DNA of 64,000 bases from Pelagibacteraceae bacterium (GTDB lineage: Bacteria > Pseudomonadota > Alphaproteobacteria > Pelagibacterales > Pelagibacteraceae): assembly GCA_018402735.1 (NCBI GenBank), contig JAGYIF010000001.1, forward strand, positions 248,001 to 312,000. Direction: 5' to 3'. The notes beneath the pieces are model-generated. The model searched no databases, had not been told where the DNA came from, and saw nothing but the letters and a program-made list of their open reading frames with translations. The translations under genes and the position numbers were made by a program. This document shows, in pieces, positions 46,553 through 56,184 of the stretch (the first letter of the stretch is position 1; every line of letters begins with the position of its first letter).

Positions 46553-47770
46553 TTAATTAAATAAAGATAATACCTTATCAAAAATACTCTTATTTGCTTT
46601 TGTAGAGCTTCGAATTTCTTTTGAATAAGAATTTTTAATGTAATTAATAACTGATATACAAACATCGTAATCGTCTTCAAAATCATTTTTAAGTTTAGAT
46701 GAAAATTTTTCTATAGATAAATACTTAATTTTAATTTTTTCACTCAGCAAATCATAAAAACCTTTAATTTTAGACCCTTCACCGCTAATTAAAATTTTAT
46801 TAAAAATTTGATTTTGCTTTTGAAAAAAAGCTAATTCTTTATTTATAAAATCTATTATTTCTTCAGTCCTAGAATAAACAATCTTATTCAAGATATTATT
46901 CGATACTTTTTTATACGATTTAAGACCAGCATTTTCGCTCTCTACGTACTCGTGGATCAATTCACTACTTAGTATTTTGCAGGAACTATGGTTTTTTTTG
47001 AGGCTATCGGCAATTTCGAAGTTTAGATTTAAAGCTTTCGAAATATCATTTGTTATATGCCATGAACCAATTGGAATGGAGGTGGCAAAAATAAAATTAT
47101 CGTTTCTAAAAATACTAAGTGAAGTTTTTTCATGTCCAAAATCTAATGTCAAAATAGTATCTGATAAAGGACTTTCTGCGTAAGAAAGTAAGCTCAACAC
47201 ATAAGGAGAAAAAATAAATTGTTCGGATTTTAAATAACTATTTTCAATAGCTTTTTGAAAATTTTTTAAGGTATTTTTTTTAGAATAAATAATGTGTAAA
47301 TCATTTTCTAAACTATCGGCAATTAAACCGACTGGATTTTCAACAATATTATTTCTGTCTATTCTTAAATTTAAATTAAAAAGATGCAGAATCTTACTAC
47401 TTGGATAGCAATCTTTGAACAAGCTTACTCCGCTATTGATCAAAAATTGTACGTCCTTTTCCTCGTTAATTTCGTATGCTCCTATATTTTTCGACTGGCT
47501 AAAAATTAATGAAAAAGTATTTAAAGGACTCGTAGAAACAAATATATTATTAATTTGTAATTTTGCAGCATCTTCTGCTTTGCCTATAATTTCCTTTAAT
47601 GACTTTGTTAACTTTTCCAAATCAGAAATAACACCTCTTTTTATTCCTTTTGTTTTTAAAATAAATTTAGAGAGAATTTGAATTTTATTATCTTGAATTT
47701 TAAATATAACAAATTTTGAATGATAGGATCCAATATCTAAAACCCCCATTGCTTGCTTATCTTTATTCAT
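46553..47770 (-). CDS. ftsA: Cell division protein FtsA
   Basis: A 405-residue actin-fold protein. Marks: GVLDIGSYHSKFVIFKI (phosphate 1) near residue 9, the FtsA 1C domain with INNIFVSTSPLNTFSL near 74, TLDFGHEKTSLSIF near 211 (phosphate 2), and KILISGEGSKIKGFYDLL near 335. The C-terminal amphipathic helix IFDKVLSLFN is the membrane anchor for FtsZ filaments. The start overlaps ftsQ by 8 bases. Unlike most genomes, ftsZ does not follow. Confidence 0.95.
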   Translation of the reverse strand: MNKDKQAMGVLDIGSYHSKFVIFKIQDNKIQILSKFILKTKGIKRGVISDLEKLTKSLKEIIGKAEDAAKLQINNIFVSTSPLNTFSLIFSQSKNIGAYEINEEKDVQFLINSGVSLFKDCYPSSKILHLFNLNLRIDRNNIVENPVGLIADSLENDLHIIYSKKNTLKNFQKAIENSYLKSEQFIFSPYVLSLLSYAESPLSDTILTLDFGHEKTSLSIFRNDNFIFATSIPIGSWHITNDISKALNLNFEIADSLKKNHSSCKILSSELIHEYVESENAGLKSYKKVSNNILNKIVYSRTEEIIDFINKELAFFQKQNQIFNKILISGEGSKIKGFYDLLSEKIKIKYLSIEKFSSKLKNDFEDDYDVCISVINYIKNSYSKEIRSSTKANKSIFDKVLSLFN

Positions 47771-48443
47771 TGCTAATAATAACTCTGTCTTTAGTTCTTA
47801 AATCAATCAATTTTAAATTATTTTTTTTTGAAACAATTTTAATATTGTTTAGTTGTTCTTCAAGGCTATACGTACCTAACTTGATAAGCGTACCATTATT
47901 TAATTTAAGATCCCAACGATCTTTATAAATAAAACGAACTTCTTCTAAAGATGCATACAAATCAGTATGTTTTTTTAGTTCTTGTAGAAATAGCTTATAT
48001 TCAATCTCTTTATCAGTATTTTCAATTTTTAATAAATTAGCAGTATTTATATTATTAGAGATTACAGAACTCTTGAAATTATTATTTATTATATACATTT
48101 GATTATTTTTGACAAAATAGGCTATCGGAAAATATTCTGTAATCAAAATATTTAATTGATTGGGAAATTTTTTTTTTATTTCAATACGCTCAACCCAAAT
48201 ACTACGGCTAAATAAATCTTTTATTTGTTTTTTGTCAATTAAAAATAAATTTTTATTTAAAACAAAATCTATTACTTCAGACTTAATATTTTCCTCTACA
48301 TAAGAGGTTTTAACATACTCAACATTTTTAATTTTAAAAAATAGATTTAAAAGATTAGAATTGTTAAAATTAAAAGTTGTTAACAAGAACAAAAACAGAA
48401 GTAGCAACAACCATTTATATTTATTAACGATTAAGAGATGCAT
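47763..48443 (-). CDS. ftsQ: Cell division protein FtsQ
   Basis: A 226-residue single-span protein: short cytoplasmic tail, membrane helix WLLLLLFLFLLTTF, a POTRA domain (IKNVEYVKTSYVEENIKSEV then IWVERIEIKKKFPNQLNILI), and the FtsQ beta domain (EEVRFIYKDRWDLKLNNGTLI). Shorter than many FtsQ proteins but complete. It links FtsB/FtsL to the divisome. It overlaps ddl by 20 bases and ftsA by 8. Confidence 0.92.
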   Translation of the reverse strand: MHLLIVNKYKWLLLLLFLFLLTTFNFNNSNLLNLFFKIKNVEYVKTSYVEENIKSEVIDFVLNKNLFLIDKKQIKDLFSRSIWVERIEIKKKFPNQLNILITEYFPIAYFVKNNQMYIINNNFKSSVISNNINTANLLKIENTDKEIEYKLFLQELKKHTDLYASLEEVRFIYKDRWDLKLNNGTLIKLGTYSLEEQLNNIKIVSKKNNLKLIDLRTKDRVIISNE

Positions 48444-49332
48444 CTAAAACTATCCACTTAACCAGTTGTTTAAAGGAAATTCCCTTGTACTCGGCTATTT
48501 CTGGAACTAAAGATAAATTGGTCATTCCTGGCTGTGTATTTGTTTCTAGTATAAAAATTTTATTATCTTTCGTAACTCTAAAATCAGATCTTGTAATACC
48601 TTTGCACTTTAGGCATTGGTGAGCTTTTAATGCTATTTGCAAAACTTTTTGGTAAGTTTTTTTTTCTACAGCAGCTGGCATAATATGTTTCGTCTTAGCT
48701 TTTAAACTATACTTTGCATTGTAGTCATAAAACTTTCGGTTTGGTCTAATTTCAATGGCTCCAATGGCTTTATTTCCCATAACCGCAGCCTGAACTTCTT
48801 TGCCTTCAATAAATTCTTCCTGTAACAGTTGTTTATATTTATTTAAGCTGTCTTTAATTTTAGATTGGTCTATGTCTTTAATGTTTTTATAAATTAAAAC
48901 TCCTACGCTAGAACCTTCATTTATTGGTTTTAAAACAAATTTGTTTCTAGAAATTTTATTATTTAAGTCTGACAACTTTTTAATAATTTTAAATTTAGGT
49001 GTTTTAATATTATTGATTATAAATTTCTTTTTTGACTTGACTTTGTCCATAGCAGTTGCGGAAGATTTAACTCCTGAGTGTGTATATGGAATTTTTTGTT
49101 TTTCTAAAATAGACTGAATTATACCATCCTCTCCAAACTGACCGTGCAAAGCATTAAATGCAATGTCACAATTATATTTAATAAAATTTGAATATTTTGA
49201 AGAGGGATCGACTCTAACTACGTTATATTTTAACTGCTTTAACGCTTGATAAACAGCTTTGCCGCTTAAAATACTGACCTTTCTTTCTCTGGATGGGCCA
49301 CCAGAAAGCAGTAAAATTTTTTTGATTCTCAT
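48424..49332 (-). CDS. ddl: D-alanine--D-alanine ligase
   Basis: A 302-residue ATP-grasp ligase. Marks: LLSGGPSRERKVSILSGKAV near residue 8, ALHGQFGEDGIIQSILE near 60, FVLKPINEGSSVGV near 142, and the C-terminal FILETNTQPGMTNLSLVPE near 268 with Mg-binding Glu and Asn. It makes the D-Ala-D-Ala end of the cell-wall precursor. Its start shares one base with the murB stop. Confidence 0.96.
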   Translation of the reverse strand: MRIKKILLLSGGPSRERKVSILSGKAVYQALKQLKYNVVRVDPSSKYSNFIKYNCDIAFNALHGQFGEDGIIQSILEKQKIPYTHSGVKSSATAMDKVKSKKKFIINNIKTPKFKIIKKLSDLNNKISRNKFVLKPINEGSSVGVLIYKNIKDIDQSKIKDSLNKYKQLLQEEFIEGKEVQAAVMGNKAIGAIEIRPNRKFYDYNAKYSLKAKTKHIMPAAVEKKTYQKVLQIALKAHQCLKCKGITRSDFRVTKDNKIFILETNTQPGMTNLSLVPEIAEYKGISFKQLVKWIVLDASLNR

Positions 49333-50228
49333 TATGCTATTTTTATTTCTAACTCTAATTTGACTCCGCTTTTTTTTTGAACAATTTTTTGAGTTTCTTT
49401 AATGAGTTTTTGTATATCTTTAGAGGAGGCAAGATCTGTATTATCTATAAAATTACAGTGATGTTGTGAGAATTTTGCTCTTCCGAATGAAATTTTATCG
49501 CATCCACATTGCTTTATTAGCTCCCATGCTTTTTTATTATTCGGTGGGTTTTTAAAAGTACTTCCTCCGGTTCTTATACCCGTTGGTTGACTAATTTTTT
49601 TTTCGTTTTTTATTTTTTGTATTTTTTTTTCAATAGTTGTATTTGGCATTCTTTTTGTTTTACGAAACAAAACCTCAAGTACTATATAATTTTCTGGTAA
49701 GCCCGACTCTCTGTATTGAAAATTTATTTTGTTTCTTTTTAATATTTTTTCATTCCCTGAATAATCCATAATAGTAATTTGTTCGACAATATCTGAAATC
49801 TCGCTACCAAAACAACCAGAATTCATAATAATACCGCCCCCAATATTACCTGGGATTGCAGACAGAAATTCAAATTCTCCGATACCTTTTTTTTTAGCAA
49901 AATCTGATACTTTATTCTTCAAGGCTGCGGCTCCAGCTACAACTGATGAATTAGAATCCTCTATTTTAGAAAATTCTTTACCTAATTTGATTACTAGACC
50001 TTTAAAGTCTGTATCTTTAAATAAAATATTAGAACCAGAACCAATAGTAATTATTTTTTTAAATTTAAAATTTTTAAGAAAAGTTTTCAAATCGTTTTTA
50101 TTTTGAGGGGAAAAAAAAGTAGATGCATTACCTCCTACTCCAAACCATGAATTTTTGCTTAAAGGATAATTTTTTTTTATTTGATCTTGAAATTCAAATT
50201 CTTCTTTTTTAGTGACTATTTTAATCAT
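49332..50228 (-). CDS. murB: UDP-N-acetylenolpyruvoylglucosamine reductase
   Basis: A 298-residue FAD enzyme. Marks: SWFGVGGNASTFFSP near residue 27, TIGSGSNILFKD near 56, AIPGNIGGGIIMNSGCFGSEI near 125, QYRESGLPENYIVLEV near 167, and the catalytic Ser in RTGGSTFKNPP near 222. Type I-like with the final Glu region conserved. It completes UDP-MurNAc formation. It overlaps murC by four bases. Confidence 0.96.
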   Translation of the reverse strand: MIKIVTKKEEFEFQDQIKKNYPLSKNSWFGVGGNASTFFSPQNKNDLKTFLKNFKFKKIITIGSGSNILFKDTDFKGLVIKLGKEFSKIEDSNSSVVAGAAALKNKVSDFAKKKGIGEFEFLSAIPGNIGGGIIMNSGCFGSEISDIVEQITIMDYSGNEKILKRNKINFQYRESGLPENYIVLEVLFRKTKRMPNTTIEKKIQKIKNEKKISQPTGIRTGGSTFKNPPNNKKAWELIKQCGCDKISFGRAKFSQHHCNFIDNTDLASSKDIQKLIKETQKIVQKKSGVKLELEIKIA

Positions 50229-51619
50229 TTTTTTAAATTTCTTGATATCGATCTAATCCACTGACTAATACTACCTGCACCCATTGCAATAATAATTTCT
50301 TTATTCGAATAATTTTTATTTAACAAAATACTTAAATTTTCATAATTTTTAATAATCACTACTTCTACGTTTGAATTTTTAGAAATTTTTTTTGCAAAAT
50401 TTTCTAGGTTAAATCTAACTAATTTTTCTCCAGCAGGATATATTGGACATAAAATTACTTGATCGGCTTTTTCAAAACTCTCAGTAAATTCATTATACAA
50501 TGATTTTACTCTTGAAAACCTATGTGGTTGAAAAATAGAAATTATTTTTTTATTCTTAAAATTATTTTTACAAGCATCTAACACGGCTGCGATTTCAGTA
50601 GGGTGATGTGCATAATCATCGAAAATTATTTTATTTTTACTATGGAAAACTTTTGTTAATCTACGTTGAACACCTGAAAAAAATTTTAATGTTTTTTTTA
50701 TTCTTTTGATTGAAATATTGAGAGTAAGTGCCAATATAATGGCAGATGTAGCATTTAATATATTATGCTTACCCATAAGATTAAGGGCAATATCTTTAAT
50801 TATAAATTTCTTTTTTAAATTAACTTTTAAATCAAAGTGAATTTGCATATCTTTGTACACAATATTTATAGGAACAAAGTCTGCTTTTTTATCAAAACCA
50901 TATGTTATAAAATTTTGTCTTCTAGAATTCTTTTTTAAGTCTTTTAAATTTTTATCATCTAGGCAAATTATATTTTTTCCAAATAGAGGTGTCCTATCAA
51001 GAAAAATACCAAACTGTTTTGTTAAATTTTTGAAATTTTTATAATAATCCATATGTTCATGGTCAATATTACTAACTATGGCATGAGTATTATTATACTT
51101 TAAAAAACTTCCATCTGACTCGTCAGCTTCTATAACTGACCAATTTCCCTCTCCAAGTTTTGCATTCGTATTTAGTGAATTAATGATACCTCCGTTCACT
51201 ATAGTAGGTTTAAAGTTTGCTTCTTTTAAAATTGTAGAAACTAGCGAGGTAATAGTCGTTTTTCCGTGAGAACCAGAAATAACCACGTTTTTTTTTAAAG
51301 AAATTATATTCGCTAGCATGTCGGCTCTTTTCATAACCAAAATATTTTTGCTTATTGCATATTTTAGTTCATTATTTTTTTTATTAATTGCGCTTGAGAT
51401 AACAACTATTTTAACATTTTTAATATTTTGACTTTTGTGACTACTAAATACTTTAATATTTTTATTTTTTAATGATGTTATATTTTTATTATTTTTTGAT
51501 ATGTCGCTACCCTGAACATCGTACCCCATTTCTTTAAGTATTAGAGCAATTCCGCTCATACCAATTCCACCTATCCCTATTAGGTGAATTTTATCCTTTT
51601 TGTTAATATTCAATTCCAT
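50225..51619 (-). CDS. murC: UDP-N-acetylmuramate--L-alanine ligase
   Basis: A 464-residue Mur ligase. N-terminal GIGGIGMSGIALIL near residue 16, the ATP loop ISGSHGKTTITSLVS near 114, EADESDGSF near 163, SNIDHEHMDYY near 182 and FDDYAHHPTEIAAVL near 330. It adds L-alanine to UDP-MurNAc. Its lysine- and asparagine-rich loops reflect AT bias. Confidence 0.97.
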   Translation of the reverse strand: MELNINKKDKIHLIGIGGIGMSGIALILKEMGYDVQGSDISKNNKNITSLKNKNIKVFSSHKSQNIKNVKIVVISSAINKKNNELKYAISKNILVMKRADMLANIISLKKNVVISGSHGKTTITSLVSTILKEANFKPTIVNGGIINSLNTNAKLGEGNWSVIEADESDGSFLKYNNTHAIVSNIDHEHMDYYKNFKNLTKQFGIFLDRTPLFGKNIICLDDKNLKDLKKNSRRQNFITYGFDKKADFVPINIVYKDMQIHFDLKVNLKKKFIIKDIALNLMGKHNILNATSAIILALTLNISIKRIKKTLKFFSGVQRRLTKVFHSKNKIIFDDYAHHPTEIAAVLDACKNNFKNKKIISIFQPHRFSRVKSLYNEFTESFEKADQVILCPIYPAGEKLVRFNLENFAKKISKNSNVEVVIIKNYENLSILLNKNYSNKEIIIAMGAGSISQWIRSISRNLKK

Positions 51620-51621
51620 CT

Positions 51622-52707
51622 TTATAAGTACTTTATTATTATTTCTTCAAAATTATTTAAGACCTGATCTTTATTTAATAATTTTATATTTTTTATTTTT
51701 TCTCTAAGTTTTTCTTTATCATTGCTCAAAATATCAGCAATTAATTTTTTGAACTTTTCTGTATCAAATTGGTTTTGATCTATTAACCAGCAACAACCCC
51801 TATCTTCAAAATATTTTGCATTATAATACTGATGATTATCCATAGATGAAGGTAGTGGAATTGCAATAAATGGCAAGCTAACAGCAATAAGCTCTGAAAT
51901 AGTAGATGAACCAGATCTGACTATAGCAAGATCAGATTGTTTCATTATTTTTTCAATATTTGGATTAAATTCAAATAACTCATAACTAGTGAAGTTTTGG
52001 TAAGCTTGCCTGATAGATACTACCTGATTGTCTTTGCATTGATGAAAAATTTTTATTTTAAATCCAGAATTTTTTAACTCTGAAAATATAGTTGCAAAGT
52101 GTGATCCAAAAAAATCAGCACCCTGGCTTCCTCCAAGCATTAAAATGGTAAATTCATTTTTATTAGAATTGAAAATATTGGACTCGTTTTTTTTTTCTAT
52201 GAAAGATTTTCTCAATAATTGTCCAACATATATAGATTTTTTTTGATATTTCTTTGGTAAATCTTTTTGATTATCAAATCCAAGAAGTAACTTTTTGGAC
52301 AAAAAATAAAAAAATTTATTTGTCCTTCCTAAAATTGAATTTGTTTCATAAATAAGTATGTTAATTTGCAATAAATATCCTGCCATTAAAATAGGAAAGG
52401 AAGCGTAACCCCCAGATCCAATAACAATACTTGGTTTATTATTAATTAAAAAAAAAATTGATTTTATTGTTGAAACTAACAATTGATAGTAAGCCATCAA
52501 TTTAGAAAATCCTTTTTTATTAAACGGACTATTAATATTAAAAATTTTAACTTTTTCCTTAACACCTGGATTAAAATATTTAATTGCTCTCTGGTCACTT
52601 ACAAAAATTACCTCATAATTTTTAGAAACTAAATAATCATGCAAAGCTATCATCGGAAAAATGTGTCCACCCGTTCCACCAGTTGATAAAATTATTTTTT
52701 TTTTCAC
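51622..52707 (-). CDS. murG: Lipid II synthase glycosyltransferase MurG
   Basis: A 361-residue GT28 enzyme. GTGGHIFPMIAL at residues 8-19, VIGSGGYASFPILMAGYLLQ near 95, LGGSQGADFF near 192, and the donor-binding RSGSSTISELIAVSLPFIAIPLP (quoted in parts) near 263-285. It adds GlcNAc to lipid I on the inner membrane. It overlaps ftsW by four bases. Confidence 0.96.
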   Translation of the reverse strand: MKKKIILSTGGTGGHIFPMIALHDYLVSKNYEVIFVSDQRAIKYFNPGVKEKVKIFNINSPFNKKGFSKLMAYYQLLVSTIKSIFFLINNKPSIVIGSGGYASFPILMAGYLLQINILIYETNSILGRTNKFFYFLSKKLLLGFDNQKDLPKKYQKKSIYVGQLLRKSFIEKKNESNIFNSNKNEFTILMLGGSQGADFFGSHFATIFSELKNSGFKIKIFHQCKDNQVVSIRQAYQNFTSYELFEFNPNIEKIMKQSDLAIVRSGSSTISELIAVSLPFIAIPLPSSMDNHQYYNAKYFEDRGCCWLIDQNQFDTEKFKKLIADILSNDKEKLREKIKNIKLLNKDQVLNNFEEIIIKYL

Positions 52708-53816
52708 GTTTGCTCTTTTTTACTCAGCAAGACTGCTAGACCCAAAACTATACAAGATCCCATAATAGAAGATCCACCATAGCTAATAAATGGAAATGGC
52801 ATTCCGGTTGAAGGCAAAATGTTAATAGTAACACCTAAATTAATAAATGATTGGATTACCAATAAACTTGAAATTCCTATTAATGATAATTTAAAAAAAT
52901 CATTATCAGTGTTATTAATTAAAGAAAATATTCGTAAAGATAAAAGAATAGTTAAACTAATAATTATTAATACGAACACAATTCCATATTCTTCGGCAAT
53001 TACTGACATAACATAATCTGTATGAGCCTCCGGAACTTTTTCTTTTAAAATCCCCTCGCCTATTCCTCTTCCAAAAAAACCACCTGATTTTATTGCATTC
53101 AAAGCTTGTTCAGATTGATAAGATACTTCTACTTTGCCAATCCAGCTTGAAATTCGGTCAAATATGTAAAAAAACTTATCTTTAAAAAAAAACAAAACAC
53201 CTAACATCAATGAAATCAGAGATCCTGATATGACTGTAATGGAAAGCAGACTTATCCCTGAGACGAATACCATTATCATCCATATAGTTATTACAAGCAA
53301 ACTTTGACTATAATCAGGCTGCAAAAGAAGAAGTATAACAATGAATATCACAAAGGGTGACGAAAGAAAAAACTTTATATTTATTGTATTTTTTTTTGAA
53401 GCAAGTACCAAAGCAACAATTAAAATTAAAAAAGGTTTAATAAATTCAACTGGTTGGATCCTAAAAAAAAATAAATTTAACCATCTTTTAGAACCTTTTA
53501 CGCTTATTCCAAAAAAATAAACTAAAATTAATAATATTGAGAAAAAAATAAAACCAGTAATTGCATATATTTTTATATTTTTATTATTTAAAAAAGATAA
53601 GAAAATTAAAATAACAAGACCAGAAACTGAAAAAAAAATATGTTTATAAAAAAGAAAGTATTTACTATCGTAAAGTTTTTCTGAAGGGATAGTAGACGTA
53701 GATAGAAAATTAAAAATATTACCACTTATCAAAAGAGATAATCCCAAAAAAATTGTTGTTTTATCAACACTTCTCCACCAGATAGCCAATATTCCTGTTT
53801 CATACCTTTTAAACAT
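52704..53816 (-). CDS. ftsW: SEDS peptidoglycan glycosyltransferase FtsW
   Basis: A 370-residue polytopic SEDS protein. FFRIQPVEFIKPFLILIVA near residue 118 contains the family RIQPSE-like motif, LLLQPDYSQSLLV near 160, GRGIGEGILKEKVPEAHTDYV near 252 with the catalytic-region Asp, and the C-terminal MPFPFISYGGSSIM near 340. It polymerises septal glycan with FtsI. About ten membrane segments. Confidence 0.95.
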   Translation of the reverse strand: MFKRYETGILAIWWRSVDKTTIFLGLSLLISGNIFNFLSTSTIPSEKLYDSKYFLFYKHIFFSVSGLVILIFLSFLNNKNIKIYAITGFIFFSILLILVYFFGISVKGSKRWLNLFFFRIQPVEFIKPFLILIVALVLASKKNTINIKFFLSSPFVIFIVILLLLQPDYSQSLLVITIWMIMVFVSGISLLSITVISGSLISLMLGVLFFFKDKFFYIFDRISSWIGKVEVSYQSEQALNAIKSGGFFGRGIGEGILKEKVPEAHTDYVMSVIAEEYGIVFVLIIISLTILLSLRIFSLINNTDNDFFKLSLIGISSLLVIQSFINLGVTINILPSTGMPFPFISYGGSSIMGSCIVLGLAVLLSKKEQT

Positions 53817-55092
53817 TTTTTATATTTTTTATTATTGATTTGAACAAATTTCCCCTATGTTCAAAATTTTTAAATTGATCAAATGAAGCTGCTGCTGGAC
53901 TTAATAAAATAACATTATTTTTGAATTTGCTGCATTGAGCATCCTTGTATGCTTGCAAAACGGCACTGCCGATTGTTTTGCAAATTAGATATTTTATTTT
54001 ATTTTTAATGATCGATTGAAATAGCGAAGTATTTTTTCCAATTATATAGGTTTTAAAAATTTTCTTTTTTAATTTATTATTAAAATTGATACTATCATTT
54101 TTTTTTAGGATACCGCCTGCTATCCAATAAATGTTATCGTAGAGCTTTAATGAAAATTTTGCTGACTCAAAATTTGTTGCTTTTGAGTCGTTAATAAAAG
54201 TAATATTGTTAATTTTTCTAACAAACTCCTGTCTGTGTGGTAATGGCTTAAAAGAATTAAACTTAGTGATTATTGTTTTTTTTGAAAATTTGAAAAATCT
54301 TAATATACTATAAATAATACTAATGCTTGGAAAATAACCATCTTTATTTATAAATTTATTTTTAATAAATAAATTTTTTGATATCGAAACTTTAATAATA
54401 TTCCTATTTTTGCCAATTCTACTTAAGTATTGAAAATTTTTATTTAAGAAACCAAAGCTTTTAGGAAGAAGAGAATTAAATATTTTTAATTTAATATTAA
54501 TATAATTACTGAATGTTTTGTGTCTTTCTAAGTGGTCTGGTGTAATATTTAAAATTGCACATGCATGAGTCTTTAAAAACTTTGAGTATTCTATTTGATA
54601 AGAAGAAAGTTCTAAAATGTAGAAATTATTTTCTAAATGTTGATTATGACTAAGAACTGGTTTTCCATAATTACCCAGAAGATAGGCATTTTTTTTACTA
54701 TTCATAACGTGATGAAGAAGTTTACAAAAAGTTGACTTTCCATTAGTTCCGGTAATCGCAATAATTTTATTTTTGTTTAAATCAATTGAACTGACAAAAA
54801 TATCTATATCTGTAATGATTTTGTTGAAATTATTCCTAAAAAATGAACTATGAGGATGTTGGTAAATATTAATACCAGGACTCATTATAATAAAATCATA
54901 CGAATTTTTATAAAAGTTCTTATTAAAAAAAATATCAAATTTTTTTTTTGCATGTTTTCTTGAATTTGCATTATCGTCCCATGCTGAAATATTTTTAATT
55001 TTTTTTTTTAGTTTTTGAACAGTTGCTAAACCAGTATTACCCATTCCAAACACTAGAATGTTTTTATTTTTTAAATATTCTATAGATACCAT
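53809..55092 (-). CDS. murD: UDP-N-acetylmuramoylalanine--D-glutamate ligase
   Basis: A 427-residue Mur ligase. FGMGNTGLATVQKLK near residue 15, SPGINIYQHP near 70, the ATP loop AITGTNGKSTFCKLLH near 110, ILELSSYQIEY near 155, NITPDHLERH near 177, FINDSKATNFESAKFSL near 295 and the C-terminal LLSPAAASFDQFKNFEHRG. It adds D-glutamate. Single-base overlap with mraY. Confidence 0.96.
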   Translation of the reverse strand: MVSIEYLKNKNILVFGMGNTGLATVQKLKKKIKNISAWDDNANSRKHAKKKFDIFFNKNFYKNSYDFIIMSPGINIYQHPHSSFFRNNFNKIITDIDIFVSSIDLNKNKIIAITGTNGKSTFCKLLHHVMNSKKNAYLLGNYGKPVLSHNQHLENNFYILELSSYQIEYSKFLKTHACAILNITPDHLERHKTFSNYINIKLKIFNSLLPKSFGFLNKNFQYLSRIGKNRNIIKVSISKNLFIKNKFINKDGYFPSISIIYSILRFFKFSKKTIITKFNSFKPLPHRQEFVRKINNITFINDSKATNFESAKFSLKLYDNIYWIAGGILKKNDSINFNNKLKKKIFKTYIIGKNTSLFQSIIKNKIKYLICKTIGSAVLQAYKDAQCSKFKNNVILLSPAAASFDQFKNFEHRGNLFKSIIKNIKNV

Positions 55093-56180
55093 TATCTAAG
55101 TTTTAAAGTGGATAAAGCTATTAAAACAAGTATTACAGAAATAATCCAAAAACGAATGACAATAGTGGATTCTTCCCACCCTTTTTTTTCATAATGGTGA
55201 TGTAATGGTGCCATTCTAAAAACTCTTTTACCAAATAACTTAAATGAAATAACTTGTATTATTACAGAAGATGCCTCTAATACAAAAAGTCCTCCTGCAA
55301 TAAAAAGTGCAGCTTCATGCTTTGTAATTAAGCCAATCGTTCCTAAAAATCCACCTAAAGCTAGTGAACCTGTATCGCCCATAAAAATTTTAGCTGGTGG
55401 GGCATTAAACCATAAAAATCCTAAGCACGAACCCACGATAGAACCTAACACAATACAAACTTCTCCTGTATTTTTTATATAAACTAATTTTAAATAATCA
55501 GAAAAAATTACATTACCTACCAGATAAGTTATTAAGACAAATGTAAGCGTTACTAATATTACGGGTACTGTGGCTAAACCATCTAATCCATCTGTTAGAT
55601 TAACAGCGTTAGATGATCCAACAATAACTAGTATTCCAAAAAAAATGTAAAAAACACCTAAATCAAAAACTAAATTTTTATAAAAAGGTAAATTTAAAAC
55701 ATTTCTAATATTTTCTGCTGTTGAAATATTAATTAAATAAACAATCATTAATGCAAATAAGATTTGTAATATTATTTTATATTTAGCTTTAATTCCAGAT
55801 GAGTTTCCTTTTTTTATTTTTAAATAATCATCTAAAAAACCAATCAAAGCAAAACTTAAAATTGAAAAAAGAGATATCAAAACATATGTATTTTCTATAT
55901 CAGCCCAAAGAAGTGAACTTGCTACTGCAGAAAATATAATTAGAATTCCACCAAATGTCGGAGTGCCTGCTTTTTTAATGATATGTGATAAAGGACCATC
56001 ATTTCTAATTGGTTGATCAAAATACTTGGAATATTTTAAATATTTAATAAATGGACCGCCAAAAAAAAGAACGAATAACAAAGAAGTAAATACCGACATT
56101 CCAGTTCGGAAAGTTATATATTTAAAAACGTTTAAAAAGCTATAATCAGCGGATAAATAAGAAAATAAATAATTCAACAT
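55092..56180 (-). CDS. mraY: Phospho-N-acetylmuramoyl-pentapeptide transferase
   Basis: A 362-residue enzyme with ten membrane segments. KKAGTPTFGGILIIFSA near residue 70, FLDDYLKIKKGNSSGI near 115 (catalytic Asp pair), NAVNLTDGLDGLAT near 191, FMGDTGSLALGGFLG near 267 and PLHHHYEKKGWEESTIVIRFW near 325. It forms lipid I from UDP-MurNAc-pentapeptide. Confidence 0.97.
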   Translation of the reverse strand: MLNYLFSYLSADYSFLNVFKYITFRTGMSVFTSLLFVLFFGGPFIKYLKYSKYFDQPIRNDGPLSHIIKKAGTPTFGGILIIFSAVASSLLWADIENTYVLISLFSILSFALIGFLDDYLKIKKGNSSGIKAKYKIILQILFALMIVYLINISTAENIRNVLNLPFYKNLVFDLGVFYIFFGILVIVGSSNAVNLTDGLDGLATVPVILVTLTFVLITYLVGNVIFSDYLKLVYIKNTGEVCIVLGSIVGSCLGFLWFNAPPAKIFMGDTGSLALGGFLGTIGLITKHEAALFIAGGLFVLEASSVIIQVISFKLFGKRVFRMAPLHHHYEKKGWEESTIVIRFWIISVILVLIALSTLKLR

Positions 56181-56184
56181 TGAT